NCBI GenBank assembly: GCA_037576215.1
Contig: JBANDB010000013.1
Span: 620,001-684,000 of the forward strand
Direction: 5' to 3'
Source: Armillaria gallica
Lineage: Eukaryota > Basidiomycota > Agaricomycetes > Agaricales > Physalacriaceae
Length of the DNA: 64,000 bases
Part shown: piece after piece, positions 43,818 to 55,516 of the stretch
Layout: each line of letters opens with the position of its first letter
Numbering within the stretch: the first letter of the stretch is position 1
Notes under the pieces: model-generated
What the model was told of the DNA's origin: nothing
Databases searched by the model: none
The model's input: the letters and a program-made list of their open reading frames with translations, nothing else
Made by a program: the position numbers and the translations under genes

Positions 43818-45749
43818 ATGAGCTCTTCGGGCCCGACAAAGGACTTTGGCTTGATCCCCATTCCCCAAAGACTCCGCTGCAATCCAACACGACCGTTTCC
43901 CGAGTTCGGGATTGGACTCAATTTGTTTTTCGCGTTTGCGTGTACCTTCGGTAACGTCCATATTCTCATTTGGTGCGTATTCATAACTGATTTATAGCCT
44001 CATAGTTGTAGCGAATTTGTACTACTGTCAGCCACTGCTAAGTAAGACAGGGAGTTGAGAAGTACTCGAGTTCTGATAACCAAATTTTCTACAGTCCAAT
44101 TCTCTGAATTTTTCGGGGTCTCGTATCTTGATTCCTCGAGGTCACTCGTATTGTCCTCTTGCCGTTTACTGTCGTTTCTGATGTATATCCGTTCAGAGCA
44201 TCTACAATCCTCCAAGCTGGGTATGGCTCTTTAAATGCTTCGAAGTCAGCACCTCACACTATGACAGGTACGCCATAGGCCTCTTCTTCCTCGCACCTCT
44301 AGGCGACCTTATCAGACGCCGTCAACTGATCCTCGGACTCCTCCTCTGTTCTACCGTACTCACGCTCTGTCTCGGCCTCGTCCACAATTGGACCGCTTTC
44401 CTCGCCCTCTCCTTCCTAGCCGGCACAGTCAATATTGTGCCGCAAGTTATCATTCCTCTAGCAGCTGACGAGGCTTCTCCCTCCCGACGTCATTTCTGCA
44501 TTTCCATCGTTGTCTCTGGGTTAATCATGGGGGTCTTGGTAGCACGGGTCTTCGCGGGGATCATAGCCCAGTATACAGAGTGGCGGACGGTGTATTACTT
44601 TGCTGTGGGCATGCAGTTAGTGGTGTTCGTGGGCTGCTACGCGATGATCCCGGATTATCCAGCGAAGAACGGGGACGACATAGCGTATTGGCAGCTTTTG
44701 TGGTCAATGATGAAGTACGCAGTTGGAGAGCCGTTGCTGATTCAGGTGACTTCGTTTGTCCAAGACCTTCGCACCGTCGTTATGATTAAATCTAGGCGTG
44801 TCTTGTGAACTTGCTCGCCGCAGCAGGGTTCTCAAATTTTTGGGTCACATTGACCTTCTTGCTGGGTGGTCCGCTGTATAATTATTCCACGTGAGTGTCC
44901 GTCTCTCCTTCAGGATTTGATTTAATCATTGGACCTCTTCCAATTAGCCTAGAGGTGGGGCTTTTTGGACTCATAGGAATAGCTGGTGTCTGTATGACTC
45001 CGCTTGGTGAGCCAAGTTATGTTCTCTGGATGGTTTGGTCTTATGGTCGTACGACTGGCTCCGATTAGCAAGTCCATTATTTGATAAGCTGCATCCGTGG
45101 TATAGTGCGATCCTAGGCTCTATAATTTATGCTTGTTTCCAGGCTCTCTTAGTGGGCGCCGCCGGTGTCCACATTGCTCCTGTCTGTATTGTCACAGTTA
45201 TCCTGCTTAGCAAACTCGTGCTGATCTTTGAAGGAAGGTCGTTGTGGCTACAGTAGGTATAGATGTCTTTTGCCGGATTCTGCAAGTCTCGCTTCAAATG
45301 TTAATATTCAGGTGAGCCTCTCTTTATCGTGTGTCCGTTTCCTAACTTGATGCCTTCCATAGCATCTCGGCCGATGCTAGTGCCCGGCTAAATGCCCTGT
45401 TCCTTATATCAGTGAGACGGCGAGCACCTCGCTCAGCTGCCACACTGAGCTGATTTCCTTTCAGCTCTTTCTTGGTCAAGTAATGGGCGCAGATGTTGGT
45501 TCACGCGTATTTTTGACAGCCGGATGGCGAGCCGGAGCAGGTTTATCGTTGGGTTGGACTGGTGCCTGCCTTCTATTGCTTCTGTTTCGTGGACCACATT
45601 GTGAGCGCAAGACCTGGTTCGGATACGAAGGTGGGTTTGGAATATTAGGGAAGAAGGTGGAGCCGTCACATGAGGACTCGGAGACCGGAGAGAAGGGGAC
45701 CTCAGAGGGTAACTTGCAGGAAATATCAGAGGTTGCCTATACTTCGTGA
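43818..45749 (+). CDS. MFS transporter (copy 3 of 3), 11 exons
   Basis: Exons: 43818-43950, 44006-44041, 44095-44140, 44197-44220, 44268-44745, 44796-44890, 44948-45006, 45069-45181, 45238-45311, 45363-45411, 45465-45749, for 463 residues. Nine of the eleven exons have exactly the same length as in the copy at 32726-34603, and phases agree, so the two are paralogues. The same landmarks occur: PFPEFGIGLNLFFAFACTF, VVANLYYCQ, APLGDLIRRRQLILGLL, FLALSFLAGTVNI, RVFAGIIAQYTEWRTVYYF, LHPWYSAILGSIIYACF and GSRVFLTAGWRAGAGLSLGW. The donor of intron 3 is GTCACT instead of the GTAAGT seen in copy 2, which may weaken splicing. Substrate unknown. The coding sequence is otherwise open. Confidence 0.85.
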
Positions 45750-47152
45750 ATCTTTCACCACTCTTGGCAGAAGTTCAATTGCGGAGACATTGAGACCAAT
45801 GCTGGTTTCGTCTGTGTACTGAAATTTTAACCCACCATTCAAATACTGTAACATCGAGTGTGGTCACCGAAGAGCTTAGATTTTTGACGACCTCCGGAAG
45901 GGATGGGGCTACTCGTTTCTTCTTGTATGCTCCCCCGTACTCTAAGGATAATCTATGAGCCTTGTGCCGGGTAATCGGGCCGAAAACTCATGACAAATAA
46001 TATATTGATTCGACCTTTTGCTTCCCCCGTCATGTCCATGATAACAAGACGACTTTCTACTACAGCCTTCAAGGCGAATCCATGCCGGTCTTTGCTACCA
46101 GCGCAGCCCCGCGGAGATGGATGGGCCGATCAAGCGGAATTCACGATGCTAGGCAGTGACCCGCTTCCTCTGCAACGCCGTCCACAAGTCCCCTTTTTCA
46201 GAGCTCAGAGTCCTACCGTGGATGAGATACCATCGACGGGGAACCATTCTCGTGCTTGGATGTTGTTCTGTGTGTTTTCTGTCGATTATTCTCTCGCGAT
46301 CGGTTTTCAACGTTGTTACGATGTTTAGCTTCGGAATTTACTTCCAGAACCCCTGCTCGCAGTCGCCCATCTCTTTGATGTGCTGTTGATGTGTACGGTT
46401 TTTTGTTCTCGAAAGGTCGTTGCACTAATCTGGCACATTCTCAGCTGTCTGAAAATATCATAATGTGAAGAGCATATCTTGTGTCGCATTGTTTCACGAA
46501 TTTCTACGTCGTGCCATGGAAGTATCTTCCCTTGGCAGGGATTTTTGTTTGTGAGAATCTGGGGGGAAGGGTTCGGAAAGTACTGGAGTGTAATCTGCTC
46601 TAACGTACACCAGGGCATGCACTTCACTGAAGTCTATAAAATGAAAATGGGGTTCAATAACAATTTCGCAGGCTTGATATTTAGCGAAGTCGGACTGACA
46701 CCCTGCAGAACTCCCCGAAAATAGATAGGCAGGCTATCTAGACGAAATTTCGACGTTAAATGGGTTTATGCCTGAGTTTTATCCGGACGAAAGCGATGAA
46801 ACTTGTTAGCAGCCAGAAGATTGCCGGAAGGCACCAATTTTCTATTGTCCCGCCTAGGTTTCGTTGACAAAGCGCCGCCTAGACCCTTCAGACAGTCACG
46901 GTGCTAGTACTTATCATGACGCCAGGTTCACATTGATAACGTTTCCTCCATGTGGAAGGTGGCCTGTTTATAACCCTCCTTACCCTCCCGAAATGGCACG
47001 ATGTTAGACGGTATAGATTCCGGTACGTGACGTGGTGAATGCAGCGTCATGCAAAAATCACGCATTCCACGGTACGTTGTAGTTCCCATCCACGATATAA
47101 TAGGACAGGTATTGCACTTCTCGAGGCTTGGCTTTTAACACTTCGCTAATGA
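45750..47152. other. Intergenic stretch
   Basis: About 1.4 kb with only short unrelated frames. It presumably holds the 3' end of the MFS gene and the promoter of the next gene. Confidence 0.5.
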
Positions 47153-48811
47153 ATGGATGCGCTGTTAGTTACAATGCACGTCGACTCGGAGACAATACCC
47201 CTTTGCAATCAATGCTCTGCATCATTCGTCTCCCCCCGGCACCCTATCCTATCCCCTCTTCATAACGCTCTCCGCGCCGGTCAAGAACTAGACCCAGAAC
47301 GTACTGCATCCTTGTGCAAAGTGATCCCGTCCTTGTACTCAAAACTATCCGACTACAATGCCGAAATTATTCGATTTGAAGGCATCCTGGGCCGGCTCAG
47401 ACACGGTCGGGACGAGCTGGGTCGTTGCCTTGATGCATGGGAATCCCGCTCGGCTCCGGTTCGTCGACTACCCGTAGAACTTTTAACGAATATCTTCAAG
47501 GACGCATGTAGGGCCATGCCAATATCCTCGAATTTCCCCGCTCATAATGACGTTCGAGCCCTTACTATTACTCCCCTTCTTCTCGCCTCAGTATGCTCGT
47601 TTTGGCGGAGTATCGCACTCTCTACTCCAGAAATGTGGACATGTGTTTACGGCCAGGCAAATCAGGCAGACGTCAGCGAGGCACTATGCCGTGTCATCAG
47701 CCTCCATCAGGATCGTTCCTGCAGCCGTCCATTATCCATCTTCATTTCCGCGTTATTTGCAAATCAATCCACACGCAAAGCCGTCGAAAGACTCAGTCAA
47801 AGCTACAAAGTCTTTGACAAGCTCTTTGCTGGAGGCTTAGATCTGACGAGATGCCGCAGGCTTGTTTTTGACATTGATCCATTCAAAGTGTTACGCTCCC
47901 ATCTCGACCTCTTCGATGAGCATAGCCTCGTGTGGCCATCTCTAGAATGTCTCGAAATATCTCAGCGAGATGCTTGGGCTGAACATTCATACCCCTGCAC
48001 CTTGTTCGAGAAGGCACCGAAACTGCGAGAACTTCATCTTAGAGGAGGGATTGTCTCAATCGCAGGGTATGTCCTACCGATACATCAGATCCATTCACTT
48101 ACTCTCCACGAATACGCGTCGGACTACGTCTCCTACTTGCTGAGGTCCTGTATCAACCTCAGGCACCTCACGTTGTCTCATTGGGATTCTAGTGGACGGA
48201 CTCGGGGAGCATCCTCCGTGCTTCGATGTCTACGGTCTCTTACTGTGATAAACTATGGGGTGTCCAATTTCCTCGAGTCGTTCGAGCTGCCGGCGCTTAC
48301 GCACCTTGTGTTGGATACAAATATCTGTACGGAAGAATTACACAAGATTGTTGATCCAGGCCTTTTCCTCATCTACTACCAATCAATGGTGGCTCGTTGC
48401 GCAAAGTCCCTTATGAAGCACCAAGCGTCCCTTTCTCATCTAACTTTGAAAGATCTTCCCTTCGACTCTAAAATGGTCGTTGAATTTCTTTTCAGGGTTC
48501 CCAACCTCAGACGGCTTTCTATTATAGAAATGAAGGGATTGAAGAGCTTCTTTACGCTCGACCAGCATTTGGTGGATTATCTCTCGAAGCCGAATACTTT
48601 ACCAGGTCTCGAGGGAATTGACCTAGTTTGGTCGAAAGACAACGTAGATCTTGACGAGGGTGCCATAATGAGGATGTTGGAATATCGAGTGGACAGGACG
48701 ATTTTGAAGTCTGCGGTCATTGGACCACGAGATGGAGGCGAGTTGCGGAACGATACGTTAATTCGGATGCAGCCGATGAGAGAACGAGAAATCGAAGTTA
48801 TGCTGTGGTAA
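47153..48811 (+). CDS. F-box protein, single exon, 552 residues
   Basis: The frame is open from ATG at 47153 to TAA. The first 110 residues have the common mushroom F-box preamble: HNALRAGQELDPERTASLCK then a coiled segment (LYSKLSDYNAEIIRFEGILG, RLRHGRDELGRCL). Then comes the F-box itself, APVRRLPVELLTNIFKDACR, with LLLASVCSFWRSIALSTPEM WTCV. The remainder is leucine-rich, with repeats such as LRELHLRGGIV, LRHLTLSHWDS, LTHLVLDTNIC, LSHLTLKDLPF and LRRLSIIEMKG. This is the expected layout of an SCF substrate receptor; the target is unknown. It is not close in sequence to the F-box gene at 36 kb. A further ATG lies 12 bp downstream of the chosen start only if residue 8 is used; the first is preferred because the frame is open from there. 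Confidence 0.85.
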   Translation: MDALLVTMHVDSETIPLCNQCSASFVSPRHPILSPLHNALRAGQELDPERTASLCKVIPSLYSKLSDYNAEIIRFEGILGRLRHGRDELGRCLDAWESRSAPVRRLPVELLTNIFKDACRAMPISSNFPAHNDVRALTITPLLLASVCSFWRSIALSTPEMWTCVYGQANQADVSEALCRVISLHQDRSCSRPLSIFISALFANQSTRKAVERLSQSYKVFDKLFAGGLDLTRCRRLVFDIDPFKVLRSHLDLFDEHSLVWPSLECLEISQRDAWAEHSYPCTLFEKAPKLRELHLRGGIVSIAGYVLPIHQIHSLTLHEYASDYVSYLLRSCINLRHLTLSHWDSSGRTRGASSVLRCLRSLTVINYGVSNFLESFELPALTHLVLDTNICTEELHKIVDPGLFLIYYQSMVARCAKSLMKHQASLSHLTLKDLPFDSKMVVEFLFRVPNLRRLSIIEMKGLKSFFTLDQHLVDYLSKPNTLPGLEGIDLVWSKDNVDLDEGAIMRMLEYRVDRTILKSAVIGPRDGGELRNDTLIRMQPMREREIEVMLW

Positions 48812-49087
48812 ATTTGGGGATACCGGTGCGGGTGAATACTATTCGGTTTGCACATTTTCTGTCGAGGCGGATGATCGTTTCGCATATTTTGTCAGCACTG
48901 GCAGTATATTCATCGCTCTCCTTCAACCGCGGCCAGTTCCATAGCTTGTAATGTTTTCTATTTTACGGGAGGACTTGATACTATTCTCTCCAGCGTGCAT
49001 TTTAGCACTCTTTTTCACCTCTTATACTAGCCAAGTGGTCCTGTTCTCTGTCGTAACATAAAAGCCAACATCCCTCAGTTTCCTCCA

Positions 49088-49674
49088 TCACCACAAAGCC
49101 TTCCCAACCCTCGAACAACAGCTTTCTTTGTTCTCCGTCCAGTCCCAAGGCCCCACCAAGTGAGGAAGACTCTGCGTCTTACCTCCATGTTCGACCAACA
49201 ATGTGTCTTTGTTCACATATATCCAATTCAGCTCCGGCGGATCTGGTCTGATGGTGCTGACAAGCCCTCGCGGCTTGTCATTCCAAGGATAATCGACATA
49301 AAAGCCGCTAAATCCATGTCCACCTTCAAATTTTCGCTGCGACGGATCTTGATCATCAAGATACAGCTGCGAAATATTCACCTTTTAGGTGAAAGAATAT
49401 TGCTAGATGGACGCACCTTTCGATCACGCAAGACTATCTGCTTGCCTTCCACCTGGTCCTTTAGCGGAGAGTCCTCGATGCAGTGCGCTATGAGGGTGAA
49501 CTTTTTCAGTCGAGGGTCGTCTGGATCGGGCGGTTTTGCAGGTTTTGAAGCCGCCTTCCCTTGCTGTTGAGCACCAGCACCTTGCGCGATACTGGCAACG
49601 GAGGCAGCTACTCCAGACGCGGCAAGGGGTATTGCGACACCGCCTGCCGCGATACCGATGACGCCTAATACCAT
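49088..49674 (-). CDS. Conserved fungal protein of unknown function, C-terminus shifted
   Basis: Exons 49674-49417 and 49381-49088 join over an unusually short 35-bp intron (GTGCGT...AAAAG), for 183 residues. A hydrophobic, Ala/Gly-rich N-terminus (GVIGIAAGGVAIPLAASGVA) could be a membrane anchor. The body reads DPRLKKFTLIAHC, VNISQLYLDDQD, GFSGFYVDYPW, PRGLVSTIRPDPPELNWIYV and VGPWDWTENKESC, a pattern I recall from widespread fungal hypothetical proteins. The expected ending, LFEGWEGFVVMEE, is present but in another frame immediately after NKES, so a one- or two-base shift replaces it by CCSRVGKALW and a stop. The protein may be functional or slightly damaged. No function is assigned. Confidence 0.6.
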
Positions 49675-49952
49675 CTCTACGATGGCTAGTGACTGTTCGT
49701 GTGAAGTTCAAATTACCTGCCGTCAGCCTTCTTCGCGTCGTTTATGGTCACGTCACTTGACAATACAAATAGATCTTATCTTATCCATCTTCACGCGAAC
49801 TAACTTTCGAAAGCATTCGAGGCTCTTCGACGTTTCGAAGTGTAAGTCGTGTCTGGTATGCGTCTCAGGCTCCACAATAGGTCAAAATCGTCGGTAATGA
49901 TGACTGCTCTACTCTGTTGTCCCTGAAATCTCAAGTGTGCCCGATAAACTGT

Positions 49953-51998
49953 TTAACGACAAGTCCTTCTAATCACAGCTATGTGCTCTACATCTCTGAG
50001 AAGCGTCAATCGCAAGGAACGGAGACAAACTCCTGCGCGGAGCTTAAGTCGGTAATTGCGAGCAGGGCTGTGGGTACCACTTACGGGACGCATGAATGTG
50101 AAATGGTGCATTGACGTATATGCACGAGCGTACCCAACTTCCGCGTATACCCACAGATATTCCCATTTGCGTTTGAAGGCCTCCAGGGCACCTGGCACTC
50201 TCAATAACTGTGGTTGGCTTTTTGCCAGTGAAGCCATAACCTCTTCATTTCCCCAGTTCTGCGAAAAACGTCTGAACGCTCTCATAGTCAGCGTGGAATA
50301 AGAAGGGTTAAACAGAAGGTCCCACCTTCCCCATTCACGCAGCGTCCGAGGATAATCAAAGAAAACCATACCACATAAGAATGCATCATATCTTCAGGAT
50401 GATGAGTACTCACGAGATCCAAAGTTCTCTAAGCTCTCGACGGTGAGCCTTCCTTGAGTCGCAGTTTCAGCAACCTGCAGGAAATACGTAGCAGAAGGAA
50501 CAAAAGAGTTCGGCCATTGATATCGTCTAGCATAATCATCCGGTCTTCATGGAGGAGTAAGTACGGCACAGATATAAATTACACGGTTGGCTTACTGAAG
50601 GACCTTAAAGCGCCACTCGGGCTGGGTCGTAGCCGTGATTACAGCTGCAGCATGATGAGGCTTAAGCGCCCAGTCAAGGAGCTTGAAAAAGTTTCCAAGG
50701 TGCTTCGCACCGACTGCCTTGTCAAGTCCAGTGTTGAGATGATTTCATAGACTTGAATGGAACTTCGACTGACCTCTACCATTTCTACGCTGATAAACGC
50801 GTCGAACGCGTGTTCGAAATCATCTGGCATACTCCGGTAGTCCAGCAGATGGACACGCACTCGATCTTGCAATGATACCGCGGCTATTCTTTGTTCCGCA
50901 ACTGCTTTTTGATTGACAGATAGCGTCAGCGTATCTACCTGACATCCCATTTTTGCCGCCTATGTTGAGTACTATCAGCCGATTGATCTGGTTATTGATC
51001 TGTAAACTAACCTCGATTGCAAGAGCTCCCCAACCGGTACCAAATTCTAGTAGACGATCTCCTGGACGGAGCCGAGCCTTCTTTAGCAAGTTATGGATCT
51101 TGAACAGTTGGGCTATCTCCAAGTCTTCCTCTCGCCATTCGCCTGTTAGATCGCCGCGAACGCCGCCTGCGCTATCAGGCCAGATTGCGCAGGAGTAAGT
51201 CATATCACGACTTAGAAAAGACTGTTTGAGAGGTGAGAGGGACATCGTCCGGCAGATTAGACTTCGGAACACTCACCTTGAAAAATTCATTGTCGACGTC
51301 GTAGCCGGTAATCTACTCAGGAATAAGCTTAAGAGCAGGATACATCCAGTATGATAAACACATACGACATTCAGTCTGGCATTGCTCATGGACTGCCCGA
51401 GATAACGTATATAAAAAGATGACAAAACGACTGAGCAGCGATTCCAAAAAGAGGAAAGCTCGCTGAGATGAGTGCGATTGTCCAGCCATAACTAACTTAA
51501 CGTCAACTGTGTAAGTGCGGATAGATGTAGAGGAACAGACGGTAAGCGCCGTTTTGAGGCCACTGACTTCGAAGTCTTCATTCATATAACCTTCGGCAAC
51601 TAAAAACACCAGGTTATAGTCAAATGATGGAGGATGATAGCATGGCTAACGCACTTACACCCAAGATCATGATTCAGGTAGATCCGAGTCCAGAAATTCG
51701 AAGATTTTACCTGGATGACAACGGATTCTGCGTCTCCGCCCGGGATTAGATTTCCGAACTGATAGGAAGTTCCTTCATCGAAGATGGTCAATGAACCCCG
51801 ACGGAGACCTTGGCCCAGGGAAGATAATATAACGGCTTTCGCTGTCGGAGCATCATGACATTAGGTGAAGTTGTAGATATACAGGTGTTATCTCTCACCA
51901 TATGCAGCCAATAACCAAGAGAGCGACGAATGAGACAGAAGCGACTTTCCATTAAATTCTAATGAGGAGTTTGACACAGAATTAGCTTTAGATGCCAT
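49953..51998 (-). CDS. Cyclopropane-fatty-acid synthase-like methyltransferase
   Basis: Reading from ATG at 51998 (MASKANSVSNSS), about ten exons give the full family layout. N-terminal part: LGQGLRRGSLTIFDEGTSYQFGN split by introns, then FWTRIYLNHDLG and AEGYMNEDFEVSGL. Central part: YDVDNEFFK, FLSRDMTYSCAIW, then the SAM-binding motif RLLEFGTGWGALAIE and CQVDTLTLSVNQKAVAE. Later: VHLLDYRSMPDDFEHAFD, FISVEMVEAVGAKHLGNFF, FLQVAETATQGRLTVES, YPRTLREWGRW, and FKRKWEYLWVYAEVGYARAY. The enzyme adds a methylene group from S-adenosylmethionine across a lipid double bond. It resembles fungal Cfs1-type proteins. The exact last exon is uncertain: the frame also reads through to 49953 without splicing the last 42-bp intron. 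No break seen. Confidence 0.8.
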
Positions 51999-53537
51999 AT
52001 AGTAACGGGTAGTTAGTGGGAGTTAGTTGAAATGAAATATTTCAATTCTCTGCACCTATAAGTAATCTCCACTGGCAGGGTTTGTTGCCGATATGGTCCC
52101 GACTATTGAAAAGGATAGGGTATGGCAACGATATTTCGCCAATATTAGAATAAATCGAGGGATAAACTGCCGTGGGGCTATTCTGATGGACGCATAGCTT
52201 GTCGATCCTATTCAGGTGTCTCCGTTCCTAGTTCAGCGCTGGACAAAAGGTGTCCGAGCCTCAGAGAGTGGATGGTTTTCTTTTGAGCAACTTCTGGAAG
52301 CCGCCGCGCGTATGTCGCGGCGGTAGCCGGCGGCGATTTCCGGGACTGATCATTGTCGCTCCGAACCGAACATGATTTGTACCAACACCAACACCACAAT
52401 CAACCTGCACAGCGAACCTCCCGAGTCATCGAACCATACGTATCACGGAGAAAGAAGTTGATCCATAAGATCTGCGTCGCTGTGAGGCTTGAAAAATAAA
52501 TCAGCCATCAGAGTTTGAGTTTTTTTAGTAAGTAACTAGGTTTCCTGATGCTTTTCATCAGAAAGCTCGAGTGGGGAGATAAAAAGATGATTAGACCGTA
52601 TCTGCTGTGATATATATGGTCGTCCCGCAAAATTTTCTCAAGCGCAGATCATGTTTTCTCCAAGAATTCTTAATGTAAAATGGAGGATACGTAAGTTACT
52701 TCTCTCTCCTCATTTACAAGCGTAGCTCTGCCCATTCTGCCTCCAGAAATGAGGACGATGCAATATTCTGTTCCTGAGGCATAGCAGTGAAGTCTGAGCA
52801 GCGGTGCAAGGGAGGACACAGCCTACAGGTGTGCTGCTCTTGAAGTTGGCTTTTCACACGGATCCTGGAAATGTGCCGTAACGATGTAAAACGAACCTTC
52901 TGGTAATGTTTTTCGAAGCAGCCTATACGGTCTATTTAGTGCGAGAATTACGACGCAAGGACGAGAACCGGATCTCGGGAAATTCCTTATGTCCACCCAG
53001 GCCTGATCCCCGATCGTACCATTCCACGTCGCTTCAACGTCGCTTTCATGTGCTGAAAGCTACGAATTTGTCAACGGATGAACGTGTTACACCAGGATAT
53101 ACCCGAGACTCAGGACCAGGGGGGTCGAGGAACCAGGAAGCGTGATGATACTTACTGCATTCTCTATGACATTTCCGAGTCAATCGTTACCGTGCCCGCA
53201 AACGTGGGAATATGAAGGTCGAAGTACTTCGCTTTCACATCAAGTATTGGCTCATTGACACGAGGATCATATGGGACTGTTGGAATGGCCGGATACAATG
53301 TAGTAGAGATTCATGATACGTAGCAATTTGGTGTATCCTGCTGTCAAAAGCGTCCGCTAGATGCTCATTGATTTCCTTGTGTGTCTCAGCTTTCGACGTC
53401 TCTCGGACTTCACCGATTACTTCGTTCCTTGGTGCCTGCAATCTCGCTCCGTGACGACATCTCAGGGAAGCATAGTTAAGCCCACAGGAGTTGCATAGAT
53501 TGAAGATATCTCTTCACTCACTTGTTCGTCCGGGTTA
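51999..53537. other. Intergenic stretch between divergent genes
   Basis: About 1.5 kb with no recognised gene. The two flanking genes are divergent, so both promoters should lie here. A small hairpin (TTTCCTGATG...CATCAGAAA) is at 52541-52564. Confidence 0.5.
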
Positions 53538-54867
53538 ATGGCCCTTTCGATCGAGGCTGCTGAATTCATCGCTATTATAGTCGAATCCGTTCTATACGGT
53601 GCGCATCATAAAATGCATTCTTCGCTTTGAGTTCTTTGATAACAGCTGTTTCTTAGGTTTTGCTGCTTTGCTCTTCTCCATTACGCTTTGGGCTCTAACC
53701 CATGAGCGGAACAAACACGAGCTTTCAATAGTAACTCTCGTAGGAGTCTGCGCCTTGGCCCTTCTCAGTACTCTCGTATGCGAAACTCAACTTGTCATTG
53801 CACAAAGCTCGACTGACCTAGAACCAAGCATCTCGTTGCAGACGGAATTTATGCGTATCAAGGCTTCATTACTTCCGAAGGGGATGATGCCTACTTTCTT
53901 GACAGCACCAAATTTACTTTCAAGAACACGGTGTATTTTTTGGAGACGCTCCTGGCTGATGGCATTTTGGTACAGTCTTCTTCCTCCCCGGCGCCTTATC
54001 TTGATGAATAGTCGTTGCTCATAGATATATCGCTGCTACATTGTTTGGCAAAATGTCTTGGTCATCGCTTTCCCGATTCTCGGCTGGATTGGAACCGTTG
54101 GTAGGACACTAGCTTTCGAATGCTTCAAGGCGCTCATTTAACTTTTCTTAGTGGCGGGGGCACACACCATTTGGTCCATTGCAGGAGAGCCCGGAATAGC
54201 ATTGAATAAAGACGCGATATTTGTCCAACAGACTGGGAAATGGGTAGTATCGTTCTACTCTGTCGCTCTGGCGACCAATATATCAGCTACATGTGAGACA
54301 AACATATTAATCTTGTGTGCGTTTGCTAATCCTCCCTTCCTAGTCATTTTGGCGACTAAATTGTGGATAGCCCATAGACGTACCGTGAAGTACTTCGGTA
54401 GTATGTCCACACATACTTCGAGGAGCTCCTTCTATCCCATCATTCTAGTAATCGTCGAATGTGGTGCGCTGTATTCCCTAGCACTCATTGCCATGCTTGC
54501 AACGTATTTGTTGAAGTCAAATGCAGCGTATCTTGTTATTGACCTGGTAGGTTCTGCATTTTCGACATTCGTCTTACTAATGGTACCTCCTTGGTAGATC
54601 GGTCAAATCATCCCAATTACGTTCTCCGTCATCCTACTACGGGCCGCATTAGCTCGATATCAAAAGAAAGATCAACACAATGACTTGAGTCATCTGGATT
54701 TTGCGGCCTTTGTTCGGACTGAATCTCAGTCACGTTCCAACGGGACTATGAAAGTCGATGTTAAATCGTACCAAGAGAGCGGCGGAGACAGAATACAAGT
54801 CAGTAGCCGAGGCCAGGATGTAGACGCAGCGGAGAGCAGCCGCCTGAGGGTGAACGGGGCTGTCTAA
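53538..54867 (+). pseudogene. Seven-helix membrane protein split by an in-frame TAG
   Basis: Exons 53538-53598, 53657-53775, 53829-53969, 54025-54100, 54152-54292 and 54344-54867 join in phase. Predicted helices: IIVESVLYGFAALLFSITLW; LSIVTLVGVCALALLSTLHL; a segment ending ETLLADGILIYRCYIVWQ; VLVIAFPILGWIGTVVAGAH; WVVSFYSVALATNISA; YPIILVIVECGALYSLALIA; and IPITFSVILLRAALA. This is the plan of a large mushroom-specific membrane family of unknown function with the RCYIVW motif. A TAG at 54595-54597 interrupts helix 7, but the same frame continues for 90 residues to TAA-less end at 54867 with a hydrophilic tail. The stop lies in GTACCTCCTTGGTAG, 15 bp that begin GT and end AG, too short for a normal intron. 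It is either a nonsense allele or an odd splice. Confidence 0.7.
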
Positions 54868-55516
54868 TTTGTAGCTTGTATACTGTAGTCATTGATGACT
54901 CTGAGGACAATGGCGTCCCGGAAAGAGAAGTATCAATTGAAGGATTGTCGGGATCTTGAAACTGCGGCCTTCCTTCTAGCGCGGTTAAGAGAGCCTGGCC
55001 TACTCATCCCAGTGGCAGGATGATCAAGGGGTAGCCGAGGAGTCTGATCGTACCGGTAAGGGAGCCACCAGGCGGACCACATACACAATTAACAGACCTA
55101 GAAATGAGGCTGGCCACTGGTAGGCCGGGAACACTCCTGACGTGCCTGAGTTTCTGCACAAAGGAAATACGTAGTGGCACTGAAAGAATTTCTTTATACA
55201 GTTTCCGTCCGGCCAGAAACAGAATTCTCCCCGCCAAAAACTGATTTCCAACAGACGGAAACGTGTCTAAGGAAACATTTTCAGCTCTGCAAACCACTTC
55301 CGTCAAGGTTCCTTCGGGCCGAAATCATTGGGAGTCAGGAGTGGAAAATCAGAAGTAAACAGTGACAAAAAGGGAAAGGCATCCTTAGTACGGCAAATTC
55401 CGGTTATGTACCTTTCAACCTGATTCTCACAATCGCCGATTCGCCGCTATGCGAATGAAGCTGCCGGGATATATTTACTGCTCTCACGACGACGAAATTC
55501 TTGATCCTTAGCTGCT
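54868..55516. other. Intergenic stretch
   Basis: No gene recognised. The part 55000-55330 is compositionally distinct with several GAAAC/GTTTCC motifs, but I see no clear repeat unit. The P450 promoter should lie in the last 200 bp. Confidence 0.4.

Noticed and set aside
52541..52564. Hairpin TTTCCTGATG...CATCAGAAA
   Set aside because: Short stem in a long intergenic region with no gene end beside it; expected by chance at this length scale.
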